In this document: in pieces, positions 55,950-64,000 of the stretch
Position numbering within the stretch: the first letter of the stretch is position 1
Layout: the number at the start of each line of letters is the position of its first letter
Position numbers and translations under genes: made by a program
Notes under the pieces: model-generated
What the model saw: only the letters and a program-made list of their open reading frames with translations
Told to the model about the DNA's origin: nothing
Databases searched by the model: none
Assembly: GCF_028009165.1 (NCBI RefSeq)
Contig: NC_079242.1
Location: forward strand, 3,596,001-3,660,000
DNA: 64,000 bases
Reading direction: 5' to 3'
From: Akanthomyces muscarius
Taxonomy: Eukaryota > Ascomycota > Sordariomycetes > Hypocreales > Cordycipitaceae

Positions 55950-56788
55950 ACGAAAAACATACGCAAAGCGGATTACAACGACAGTATTCCACCGGAGGGT
56001 GTATAAAGCCAACGGCACAAAAAGGCTCCAATATTTAAGGAGGTGCCAAAGTTGCAAAAGTTATTTGACGAGCATGGATGCTCTTGTATATTCCCTAGGA
56101 AACTTCCTTGAGGATCTCCACTCTGGTTCTTTTATACTGTTTTGAATCTGTACTATAGACTGGCTGAAAGGAGGTAGCGACAGACCAATGTAAAACTCAA
56201 TGTATTCTAGAAGGATTTGGGAGTTATGGACAATCAAGTGACGAGGCTTGGTGTAAGACATTTATCGTGTTGCCAGACGCCATGATGCAATGCCATGAAT
56301 TAAGTGACGAGGCTTGGTATAAGACATTTATCGCGTTGCCAGATGCCATGATGCAATGCCATCAACACAAGAATTATCTACAATCTTAGATACGAGCAAT
56401 TTTGGCGTGGAATGGTAGCTCTTCCAGGTCTTGTCGCATGCAAAACAGCTCAGTTTCTCAGGCAGCAGATCCCCAGTCACAAATTTCGGCACCGAACCAT
56501 TTGTTTAATTGTAATTTTTCCATCGTAATGGTATTCGTCTATCCACGGAGGATAATCGTCAGACGCACGATATTCCTCAAAACCAAAGCAAGCCATTAAA
56601 ACTCCGGTTCCAAGCGGGCAGCCCTTCGAGTGCTAGTTTTCTTCTCTGCGACGCCATCACTCAAATGCATCCCCATATTTCCCACCCCCATGGCTATTCC
56701 GCGCTCTCCTAATCTCTGCCCATGAGGGTTATCGAAAATAGATTCGGCTTGGACTTTTTTTATGTCATGAACAAAAAAGGGTTTGCAT
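55950..56788. other. 3' regions between EF-Tu and RPS29, with a tandem duplication
   Basis: AT-rich, convergent gene ends; no coding frame supported. Holds the 66-bp direct repeat at 56236-56362. Confidence 0.5.
56236..56362. repeat. two-copy direct repeat, period 66 bp
   Basis: AAGTGACGAGGCTTGGT starts copy 1 (56236-56296) and copy 2 (56302-56362). Over 61 bp the copies differ at three positions only, and all three are transitions (G/A, T/C, C/T). Located in the 3' region of RPS29 and EF-Tu. Confidence 0.9.
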
Positions 56789-57269
56789 TTAGCGGTACTG
56801 CAGGAGGAAAGACACGTTAGTAAATCGTCTCTTCGTAAATCAAGCGCATCGCATCGCATTGCGCCGTCCGTCTCTGGTTAAGCAATCGGCCATTGGGGGC
56901 GCGGAGGGGCTGCTTCGGCGTTCGAGCCTTCGGAGGGGTTTGTGTGGTTTCGATTATCGCGTACCTTGTTGAAGCCAATGTCCTTGGCCTTCTCACGGAA
57001 GCACTGACGGCAGAGGTTGAGGTCGTACTTGCGGATGAGACCAGCAGTGTGCTTGCAGACGCGGCTACAGAAAGACGCAGGTTGTTAGCATTTCGACCTT
57101 TACTATTTTCGCATTCGGATATCGGTCCGGCCGCTCAAGCAGCTTCTCTCCAAAAGAGACAACGCCTGACAATGCGGATTTTGAAGCGATCGGGTTTTTA
57201 ATCGTACCAGCTGCGAGAGCCCTTGCCGTAAGTGCGCGGGCGCGAGTTCCAGACGCTTTCGTGAGACAT
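56789..57269 (-). CDS. rps29: 40S ribosomal protein S29 (uS14), three exons with a 9-nt last coding exon
   Basis: Zinc-binding protein of the small ribosomal subunit head. Exons on the minus strand 57269-57208, 57064-56965 and 56797-56789 give 171 nt, 56 residues, the same length as the human protein. Sequence: [20 protein letters not shown], then [34 protein letters not shown] and YR. The four zinc cysteines appear as CRVC and CRQC. Intron 1 splits the first Cys codon. Intron 2 (167 bp) has a canonical TTACTAAC branch site and CTCCTGCAG acceptor; the final coding exon holds only Tyr, Arg and the stop. All three exons are too short for ordinary ORF detection. Confidence 0.96.
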
Positions 57270-57743
57270 GATTGCGGTTGTGTTGGCGGAAACTGGTTTG
57301 CTGGTTTGGAAGGAGATTTCGCGAGGATTAAGGTGGGCGTAAATTTTGTGTGAATTTCCCTCGCCCCAATCTGGCAACCGATTGGAGGGTTCCCAACCCC
57401 AGCCCACTCATCCAGGTCCACGGTGGACAGATCACGTGGGCGGCAACGCTGGCTGGTGGGATCGTCTTATCATCACGTGGTGATAAAGCCCGTTCCTAAG
57501 AGCTGTTCCCCTAGTGGGGGGCGGCGTCACTGTTGATGGGGAGCTCCCGATTGTCTAACTAGGGCGAACTTCGATACGCCATACGTGTATTGAAACTCGC
57601 TGATTTGTAAGAGCTGTCTTTGCCGTGCACTCCCAACCAGCCGTTTCGATTCAATTCAACGGCTTGGTCGAGATTGGGAACTACTCTATTCTGTGCAACA
57701 CTGAATTGACTTTTTTTTTTTCTCTAGAATTATCCAATCCACA
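57270..57743. promoter_or_regulatory. bidirectional promoter RPS29 / PDI with two CACGTG sites
   Basis: 474 bp between divergent starts. CACGTG occurs at 57433-57438 (GATCACGTGGG) and at 57474-57479, the latter inside TTATCATCACGTGGTGATAA, a near-perfect palindrome (one mismatched pair). A long T tract (57711-57721) precedes the PDI start. The E-boxes are about 165-205 bp from the RPS29 ATG and 265-310 bp from the PDI ATG. Confidence 0.45.
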
Positions 57744-58917
57744 ATGGTCTTGCTCAAGACTGTCCTCTTCGGAGCGCTAGCCGCCACCGCCGCCGCCAAG
57801 TCCGCCGTTATTGACCTGATCCCCAAGAACTTTGACGATGTGGTCCTAAAGTCCGGCAAGCCTACACTGGTCGAGTTCTTCGCTCCCTGGTGCGGCCACT
57901 GTAAGACTCTGGCTCCCGTGTACGAGGAGCTCGCCGGCGTCTTTGAGCACGCCAAGGACAAGGTGCAGATCGCAAAGGTCGACGCTGATGCCGAGCGCGA
58001 CCTCGGCAAGCGCTTCGGCGTCCAGGGCTTCCCCACGCTTAAGTACTTCGATGGCAAGAGTGACAAGCCCGAGGAGTACAACTCGGGCCGGGACCTCGAG
58101 AGCCTCACCGAGTTCATTACCCAGAAGACTGGTGTCAAGGCCAAGACGAAGATTCAGGCCCCGTCCGAGGTTGTCGAGCTCCACGACAACACCTTCAAGG
58201 AGACTGTTGGCGGCGACAAGCATGTTCTTGTTGCCTTTACTGCCCCGTGGTGCGGACGTAAGTAGCTTCGTTACCAGAAAGCATGAGCCATGTTGCTAAC
58301 CAGAGCTGCTAGACTGCAAGAAGCTTGCCCCCGTCTGGGAACTCGTCGCTACCGCGTTCGCCAACGAGAAGAACGTCGTCATTGCCAAGGTCGATGCCGA
58401 GGCCCCCAACAGCAAGGCCGTGACCGCCGAGTATGGTGTCAAGTCCTACCCTACCATCAAGTTCTTTGCCGCTGGCGACAAGAAGGGCGTCGACTACGAC
58501 ACTACCCGATCCGAGGCCGCCATTCTCGAGTACATCAACGAAAAGGCTGGTACGCACCGTCTCCCCGGCGGTGAGCTCGACAACACCGCTGGCACCGTCG
58601 CTGTCCTCGATGCCCTCGTCAAGAAGCTGACTGGTGGCGCTTCGCTCGCCGAGGTCGCCGCCGAGGTAAAGAAGGAGGCTGGCAAGCTTAAGGAGGCTGC
58701 CGAGCTGAAGTATGCCGAGTACTACGTCCGCGTCTTTGACAAGCTCAGCCAGAACGAGGGCTGGGTCAAGAAGGAGTCGGCCAGACTCGACAGCATCCTG
58801 ACCAAGGGTGGACTTGCCCCCTCGAAGCGCGACGAGATTAAGACCAAGGCCAACATCCTCAAGAAGTTCGTCGAGGACGTTGCCGAGAAGATTGAGGAGG
58901 CCAAGGATGAGCTGTAG
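57744..58917 (+). CDS. erp38: protein disulfide isomerase, two thioredoxin domains plus ERp29-like C domain, KDEL end
   Basis: ER enzyme that forms and shuffles disulfides. Exons 57744-58257 and 58313-58917 give 1119 nt, 372 residues. Signal peptide MVLLKTVLFGALAATAAAKS; thioredoxin domain a with FFAPWCGHCKTLAPVYEEL (active site CGHC about 51-54); thioredoxin domain a' with TAPWCGHCKKLAPVW, where the intron splits the His codon of the second CGHC; then a helical C-terminal domain (EVAAEVKKEAGKLKEAAELKY to the end) like ERp29. The protein ends in AKDEL, an ER retrieval signal. This is the Erp38/TigA type of filamentous fungi. The upstream T-rich leader and GC-rich codons fit high expression. 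Confidence 0.97.
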
Positions 58918-59078
58918 AGCAGTGCCTTTGAATGTACAACACAATAGTAGCTGCATTAGCAAATCATAGCACTTAAAATTGGACGTTTTGAAAACGAAAT
59001 CGTATTATCGTTACATGATCGTAAATATGAACCGTCACCATCATTATGTGATGTGGCCCTCACGAAAGCGGCCCTTGT

Positions 59079-59519
59079 TCATGACTTGGAAGTACCGTTG
59101 TCTTTGGCGTTGTTCGCTCGTAATTCTGCTTCCAGCTTATCCAACCTTGACGACATGTCGTCCACTTCAATTTTTTAGCATTCTGCAACGAATCTTGAAT
59201 TGAGTGATGGGGACTGACACTTGGCGAATATTTCTGAAGATACACCCGCAAATTTGTTTTGAATGGTATTGAGAAGCTCCTCTACAGCAGCGTTAAACTC
59301 TGTAGGCGCGTCATCACCCGACTATAAAGACCACTCATTTGATCAGTAAGGTAAAATCACAAAAAAAAAAAAAAAGTTTGAGCTGTTCTCCAGGAAATGG
59401 GCCATTCCTGGGCTGTTGGAGTTAAGGGCGTGTGTGGCACGTTTGCGCGGGGCGTTTTATCAGGGTTGTCTCACGTTGTTTTGCACCGGTGTATTGGAAT
59501 CGCGGTTACTTGAAGACAT
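59079..59519 (-). CDS. hsbp1: HSBP1-like heat shock factor-binding protein, three short exons
   Basis: A 77-residue coiled-coil protein. Exons on the minus strand: 59519-59475 (MSSSNRDSNTPVQNN), 59321-59219 (SGDDAPTEFNAAVEELLNTI, QNKFAGVSSEIFAK) and 59164-59079 (DDMSSRLDKLEAELRANN, then AKDNGTSKS and stop), total 234 nt. The core VEELLNTIQNKF and IFAKLDDMSSRLDKLE closely follows metazoan HSBP1, whose LDDMSSRIDDLE-type hydrophobic heptads form a trimeric coiled coil that binds heat shock factor and also the WASH complex. Intron 1 is well formed (GTGAGA to TTATAG). For intron 2 I chose a GTCAGT donor and TTGAAG acceptor because they give KLDDMSSR; another choice ends early. Divergent from the DSC ligase gene. 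Expression and function in fungi are little known. Confidence 0.8.
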
Positions 59520-59926
59520 GTCTGCTGTGATATCTCGATTAGACGCTGCGAGGCTGAAATCTAGGCACTCAATCCCCTGTTCAACGGCGTCTTGAAAGGT
59601 GGAGGGAGAGTTGGATGCATTGGCGCACGATGCATGAGGCGAGTGGCTCAACAGCGCTGCTCCACTGCTGCTGCTGCAATCGGCGCCCAGATGCTTCGCT
59701 AGCGTCATCTGGAACTCAACCTCGCCTCTTCCATCTTGCATCTTTCAACTGCATTCTTTCTTTCAACGGCTGATAGTCTCTGAAAATTCTCTGGAGTTAC
59801 CGGGAGCCAAACTCGGGCAATCGAAATGCCGTCACGGATAAAGTTGCAATAGAATGGTGACGTTACAAACCACATAAAGTACAGCATAGCCGACCCATCG
59901 AGTTCGAAGCCGACGACACCTTCACG
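59520..59926. promoter_or_regulatory. bidirectional promoter HSBP1-like / DSC ligase subunit A
   Basis: 407 bp between divergent starts. No clear conserved element recognised; short frames here are not protein-like. Confidence 0.35.
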
Positions 59927-62476
59927 ATGCCACCGAGACAACAGACTGGGGCGAGCTTCGCCTTGCTTATGCTTATGATATGGCTCCTGATGCCCATGGG
60001 AGACATGGCTGGACAGACGGGGCCTCTGCTCTCCGTGATTGCCGCGCGTCGACTAGCCAGATATCGCGACGCTCTCGACGTCCTCAACAGCACGCAGTGG
60101 GGGGACTTTGCGCCGACTGCGAAGGAGGCACCGTCCTACGTCAACATTACCGGATTCCGCGAAATTGACGGGTTCGCCTGGGAGGACCTCGGCAAGTTCA
60201 AAGAGAAGAGCGTGCAGCTGAGCCGGCACGCGGTGGCGTCTGCCCCCGACCAGCCGCCGCTGTGGGACACGGCCGAGGGAGAGCCCGTCTGGGGCACGGC
60301 GTCTGGCAGCCTGGAGGGCGACTGGATTTACCGTCCGGGTAGCGTCTCGCGGAGCTATGAGAGCTACAACCTCAGCAACAGCGTGCCCGGCATGGACTGG
60401 ATCGGCGACCGCATCGACTGGGGCCGCAACCTGACGGGCCGGTCGGGCCGCATGCACCTGCACATGGAGGGCAACAAGACGACTACGGCGTACGAGCAGC
60501 TGCCGCGCGACCAGGCGCCGCTGTCGGGCGGCGCGATCCGCCACGTCAAAGGCGCGCTGTCGCTGCAAGACACGCACGGCTCGCAGTCGACGTGGGAGAT
60601 GCGCCTCTGGGGCGTACACTGGCCACGCCAGGGCGTCGTCGTCATGACGACGACGAGTGAGAAGTTTGAGGGCATCTTTGGCCTGCCGCACCTCACGCCT
60701 GGGCCAGACTACTTCCAGTCCAGCAAGGCCCTGCTGGCGCAGCGCCTCAACAAGGTCCTCGAGACAAAGGAGCGCAACGTCTACACCGACCAGACGGTGC
60801 CGTGGAGCTCCGAGGTCCAAAGCAGCCCGCAGTTCCTCCTCAGCCCCGCGCCACAGTGCGAGCTCGTCCTCTACGCGCAGGTGCACCCGCTGGATCGGGA
60901 TCGCCTGTTCCGTGGCAAGGAGGCCAAGGACAATCTGGACATGGCGCGGCTTATTGGCGCCATCGAAGACGAGCTCGCGGCGCCGCAGGGCGCGCCCGTC
61001 GGGCACATTCCCAAGCTGCGCATGTCGGCGGTCGTCTACTCGCCCGACTGCGCCTTCTTTCTAGAGTCCAAGGGCCCGCCAGAGTTTCCGCCCGGTGAGG
61101 CCAACCACCTCGAGGGCGTCAAGGCCGAGGTGCAGACTCACCGCATCAAGACGTGGCTGCTGGTGTTTGCCTGCGTCGTCTTTGGCCAGGTCTTCCTGCT
61201 CAAGAACCAGATGAAGGAGACATTTACGCCGTCAACCATGGGCCGCGTGAGCTTTGGCACTGTCGGCGCCATGGTCATGGTCGACGGCATCACCTTTACG
61301 GCCTCGGCGACGTGGGTGTCGTCGGCCGGCGCCACGTTCCTGCCGACCATGGCGCTCATGTTTGCCGCGTTCCTCTCCATGACGATTGGTGGCAGCTTCC
61401 TCGCAAAGATTTACGAAGTCCAGTTCCCCGAGAACCACCCGCGCTCGGAGCCGTCGACCAACACCGCACCCTCACCCGCACCACCACCACTGTCCACCTC
61501 CGGGTCCCTCCTCCCCGGCCCCGTCACCGCCAGCAGCCGCGTCGGCGGTCTTGCTGCTATTGCTCCTCCTGTCATTGTGCCTCTAGACGGCGACGTCGAA
61601 GCTGACATGACTGACGGCGCGACCGCCCTCCCCGGTCGCGCCACGCTCATCGCACCAACAACCCCCGCCTCGCCGCGGCAAAATTTCCAAGCCATCATCG
61701 GCCGCTTCATCCTCTCGAGCCTCGTCCTCAGCTTCGTCACGCTCTCCTCGGCGACGTGGTACCCGTCGGCGCGCGCCGTCTACCTCGACCTCTGCGCCTT
61801 TGCCTACCTCTCGCTGTGGGCGCCGCAAATCTACCGCAACGTCATGCGCAACTGCCGCCGCGCCCTCACCTGGTCCTTTGTGCTCGGCCAGTCGCTGCTG
61901 CGCATCACCCCGATTGCGTACTTTTGGCTAAAACCCGACAACTTTCTCTTTGCGCAGACGAGCCCCCGCGCGTTTGCCGTTCTCGCCGCCTGGGTCTGGC
62001 TGCAGATTGTGCTGCTCGGCGCCCAGGACATCCTCGGCCCGCGGTTCGCGGTGCCCGCGCGCTGGGTGCCCGAGGCCTGGGACTACCATCCCGTGCTGCG
62101 CGAGGACAATGTGGAGGCGGGCGGCCTGCCGATTGGCCTGCTCGCCGCCGCTGATGCTGGTGATGGCGATGCTGCTGCTACTGGTGGACGGCGGAGGAGC
62201 AGTGCCGGCGCCGAAAAGTCGGCCAAGTACGGCAGTGGTGGCTCAATGCACGTCATTGACTGCTCCATCTGCCAGGAGATTCTCGAGGTGCCCGTCGTGC
62301 GCGCCGGCAGCGACGACGAAGGCGGCGGAAGGGGAGGCGGTGTGGCGAGCGTGTTTGCACGGCGCATGTACATGGTCACGCCGTGTCGGCACATTTTTCA
62401 CACGGCGTGCCTGGAGAGCTGGATGAAGTTTCGGCTGCAGTGCCCGATATGTAGAGAGGACCTGCCTCCGCTGTGA
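59927..62476 (+). CDS. dscA: DSC E3 ubiquitin ligase complex subunit A (Tul1/Dsc1 family)
   Basis: Single exon, 849 residues. RING ligase of the Golgi/endosome DSC complex, which in fungi cleaves/activates SREBP or, in yeast, ubiquitinates membrane proteins. An N-terminal signal/anchor (ALLMLMIWLLMPMGDMAG) leads into a large lumenal domain with the family blocks YVNITGFREIDGFAWEDLG, GDWIYRPGSVSRSYE and NSTQWGDF. Several membrane helices follow (about 407-426, 438-500, 590-720), split by a Pro/Ser/Ala-rich loop near 505-580. The C-terminal RING-H2 is CSICQE, then CRHIFH-TAC, then CPICRE, with an acidic Gly-rich insert between the first and second Cys pairs. Length and order match Tul1 (about 760-850). 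GC content is high, so several long antisense frames occur. Confidence 0.95.
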   Translation: MPPRQQTGASFALLMLMIWLLMPMGDMAGQTGPLLSVIAARRLARYRDALDVLNSTQWGDFAPTAKEAPSYVNITGFREIDGFAWEDLGKFKEKSVQLSRHAVASAPDQPPLWDTAEGEPVWGTASGSLEGDWIYRPGSVSRSYESYNLSNSVPGMDWIGDRIDWGRNLTGRSGRMHLHMEGNKTTTAYEQLPRDQAPLSGGAIRHVKGALSLQDTHGSQSTWEMRLWGVHWPRQGVVVMTTTSEKFEGIFGLPHLTPGPDYFQSSKALLAQRLNKVLETKERNVYTDQTVPWSSEVQSSPQFLLSPAPQCELVLYAQVHPLDRDRLFRGKEAKDNLDMARLIGAIEDELAAPQGAPVGHIPKLRMSAVVYSPDCAFFLESKGPPEFPPGEANHLEGVKAEVQTHRIKTWLLVFACVVFGQVFLLKNQMKETFTPSTMGRVSFGTVGAMVMVDGITFTASATWVSSAGATFLPTMALMFAAFLSMTIGGSFLAKIYEVQFPENHPRSEPSTNTAPSPAPPPLSTSGSLLPGPVTASSRVGGLAAIAPPVIVPLDGDVEADMTDGATALPGRATLIAPTTPASPRQNFQAIIGRFILSSLVLSFVTLSSATWYPSARAVYLDLCAFAYLSLWAPQIYRNVMRNCRRALTWSFVLGQSLLRITPIAYFWLKPDNFLFAQTSPRAFAVLAAWVWLQIVLLGAQDILGPRFAVPARWVPEAWDYHPVLREDNVEAGGLPIGLLAAADAGDGDAAATGGRRRSSAGAEKSAKYGSGGSMHVIDCSICQEILEVPVVRAGSDDEGGGRGGGVASVFARRMYMVTPCRHIFHTACLESWMKFRLQCPICREDLPPL

Positions 62477-62839
62477 AGGGAGGCGACGATGAATCGTTTT
62501 TATAACCCAAGAACTGCAATGTACATAGATACGGGGTGTTCCACTTTAGCGTTTTTGCTTGAAGAAACGTATAGATTCACGAATAGCACTGCACAATCAC
62601 GATCTGCTCATGGCATGATGCTCTACGCATTGAATATGTGGAAGGAAGGCTTGTACAGGAGCATGGCGGACGTGAAAAATGTGACAGGTATATTGGGAGG
62701 CGGATCCGTACAATCATAGCATGATCAAGATGGCCCGGTTTCCAAAATAGAACCCGTCCAAGATACGGGAACCAACGCTAAATAGTACTATATACAGGGC
62801 TATAAAATGGCGTTTTGAGTGTCATTGTGCATGCCCACT
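62477..62839. other. convergent 3' region
   Basis: About 360 bp between the DSC ligase stop and the stop of the partial regulator gene. A 76-codon plus-strand frame is present, but AT-rich and without motif, so not annotated. Confidence 0.5.
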
Positions 62840-64000
62840 CTACCAAGATATGCGCGTCTTCTTGAGACGCACATCCAGGCCGCCGTTGAAGACTGCCCGC
62901 GTGCCGACGGTAATGTCGGCGTAGCGCGAGCGGAGGTCAAAATCCGCCGCCTTGAGCATGATGCGCCGGTCCTCCGGGATAGTGCGCTGCACCACGCCCT
63001 GGGCATCTGTGTAGCCGGCGAGGGGGTTGCGCGGGTCAAACGCGGGCGGCACCGCGGCGCCGCCGCCGCCGGGGACGCCTTGCTCCTCGAGCTGCATGAC
63101 CCAAGTGGCAATGTTGGACGTGAGCTCGCTGTCCCACATGCCCTCGCGGCGGGCGCTGCTCTTGAGCAGCTGGATGGCCTGGCGCCGCAGCCACGGGTCG
63201 CGGCACTTGGTCGCCACGACGAACAGCGGCGGTACGATGCCCAGGTCGGCCGAGAAACTGGGCTTCAGACGGCCTGGGCCGTACTTGCCGGCCTTGAAGG
63301 CCCCTCTGGTGCCGTGTGCGTAGTGCGGCGGCTGGCCGTCCGGCGTTTGAGCATGGCGCTCGGCGGCGAATCTGCTCTCATCGGCGCCGACGACTTCCCA
63401 ACCGAGGTCGACAATCATTTTAAAGTGCGGCATGAAGGAATCAAACTGCACTTCGTTGTCGCAAAATAGCATGAGGAAAATAATGTTTGTGTTGACCTGA
63501 AACATTTTGAGAGCGGCAATGCCTGCTCTTTCAATGAGCGGCATGTCTGGGTTCATGCGCGAGGCCAGAATGGGCTCGAATGCATCGGACCAGGCTGTCA
63601 GGCGATCTTTCAGACCCATGCCGTACTTCTTCCACGCGGCAGGGAGGACATAGCTGGGGTCGGTTTTGGCGGCATGGAGCTGCTCGACAAACATCAGTAG
63701 CGCCATGCATAATTTATCGGAGGCGAGTCGTGCCTCGGCCAGACTCTCAAAGATGCCTTCTCTGGGTGGGCTGCCGATAACCGAGGGCGAGCTCCTATCA
63801 GACCCCGGAGAGTCAGCGTGTTCAGATGTCGAGCCCAGTTTGACAACATATGGTTGAGGAAAATGGAAGGCCAGGTCATATGATTTTGCCTGTATGGCAA
63901 GGCGGCCAAAGAGGGTGACCAACTCGTCCGGAGTCGTGTTCAGTGCTGTTAGCAGATTTGATGAACGGCTACCCTGAGCTTGCCCCAGGATACCGAGGCC
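62840..64000 (-). CDS. probable Zn2Cys6-type transcription factor, C-terminal part (runs off right edge)
   Basis: The frame is open from the window end to the stop at 62840 (387 codons seen) and has no upstream start, so this is a 3' fragment of a larger gene. The visible part is mainly helical: LVTLFGRLAIQAKSYDLAF, DKLCMALLMFVEQLHAAKT, FQVNTNIIFLMLFCDNEVQFD, and the block CRDPWLRRQAIQLLKSSARREGMWDS. I recall this last block near the C terminus of many fungal C6 zinc-cluster regulators and related proteins; the zinc cluster itself would lie outside the window, so DNA binding is not shown. Last residues: LKKTRISW. Confidence 0.6.
   Translation of the reverse strand, partial: GLGILGQAQGSRSSNLLTALNTTPDELVTLFGRLAIQAKSYDLAFHFPQPYVVKLGSTSEHADSPGSDRSSPSVIGSPPREGIFESLAEARLASDKLCMALLMFVEQLHAAKTDPSYVLPAAWKKYGMGLKDRLTAWSDAFEPILASRMNPDMPLIERAGIAALKMFQVNTNIIFLMLFCDNEVQFDSFMPHFKMIVDLGWEVVGADESRFAAERHAQTPDGQPPHYAHGTRGAFKAGKYGPGRLKPSFSADLGIVPPLFVVATKCRDPWLRRQAIQLLKSSARREGMWDSELTSNIATWVMQLEEQGVPGGGGAAVPPAFDPRNPLAGYTDAQGVVQRTIPEDRRIMLKAADFDLRSRYADITVGTRAVFNGGLDVRLKKTRISW

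Noticed and set aside
54783..56057. 424-codon open frame antisense to EF-Tu
   Set aside because: Antisense frame produced by the strong codon bias of the EF-Tu gene; composition is Leu/Val/Asp shadow without domains.
62489..62719. 76-codon plus-strand frame after the DSC ligase gene
   Set aside because: AT-rich 3' flank, no motif, starts a few bases after the stop of dscA; most likely 3'UTR.

Overview
The window is nuclear DNA of a filamentous ascomycete fungus. The evidence is short introns (about 45-170 bp) with GTRNGT donors and CTAAC-like branch sites, and typical fungal gene families: a FRE-type ferric reductase, Clr5-domain and nucleoside-phosphorylase/NACHT proteins, a DSC-complex RING ligase and a Zn-cluster regulator type. 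Protein similarity recalled from memory points to Sordariomycetes, probably Hypocreales; this is inference. I see no bacterial features, CRISPR array, rRNA or convincing tRNA.

Left part (1-20.7 kb): a ferric reductase (+) converges on a five-exon glycogen synthase (-). After it come two unusually long gene-poor stretches (7.65-13.49 and 14.61-20.77 kb), broken only by a Ser-rich disordered protein (-). A 41-codon open frame with a signal-peptide look at the left edge may be the first exon of a gene lying outside the window.

Middle part (20.7-49.6 kb) mixes accessory and core genes. It holds a tandem pair of a small unrecognised gene (first copy broken), a five-exon F-box protein with a jacalin-like C terminus, lys1 (saccharopine dehydrogenase, lysine synthesis), a stray gene fragment, a full-length ABCC exporter, a Clr5-ankyrin protein followed by about four copies of a 130-bp tandem repeat, an F-box/LRR protein, a 1782-residue PNP-NACHT NLR-like protein, and a Cys-rich multi-pass membrane protein. 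The NLR, Clr5-ankyrin, orphan duplicates and ABCC pump look like the variable, non-self or stress facing part of a fungal genome.

Right part (49.8-64 kb) is compact housekeeping: an SR-like protein with Cys-pair motifs, PGA2 and mitochondrial EF-Tu as a divergent pair, RPS29 and a KDEL-ended protein disulfide isomerase as a divergent pair, a tiny three-exon HSBP1-like coiled-coil gene (77 aa) that single-frame ORF calling would miss, divergent from the DSC E3 ligase subunit A, and the C-terminal part of a probable Zn-cluster regulator running off the right edge. Several products serve the secretory pathway (PGA2, PDI, DSC ligase).

Exon borders were worked out by hand. All spliced models given with exon lists have lengths divisible by three and give continuous family-like protein, except where noted.
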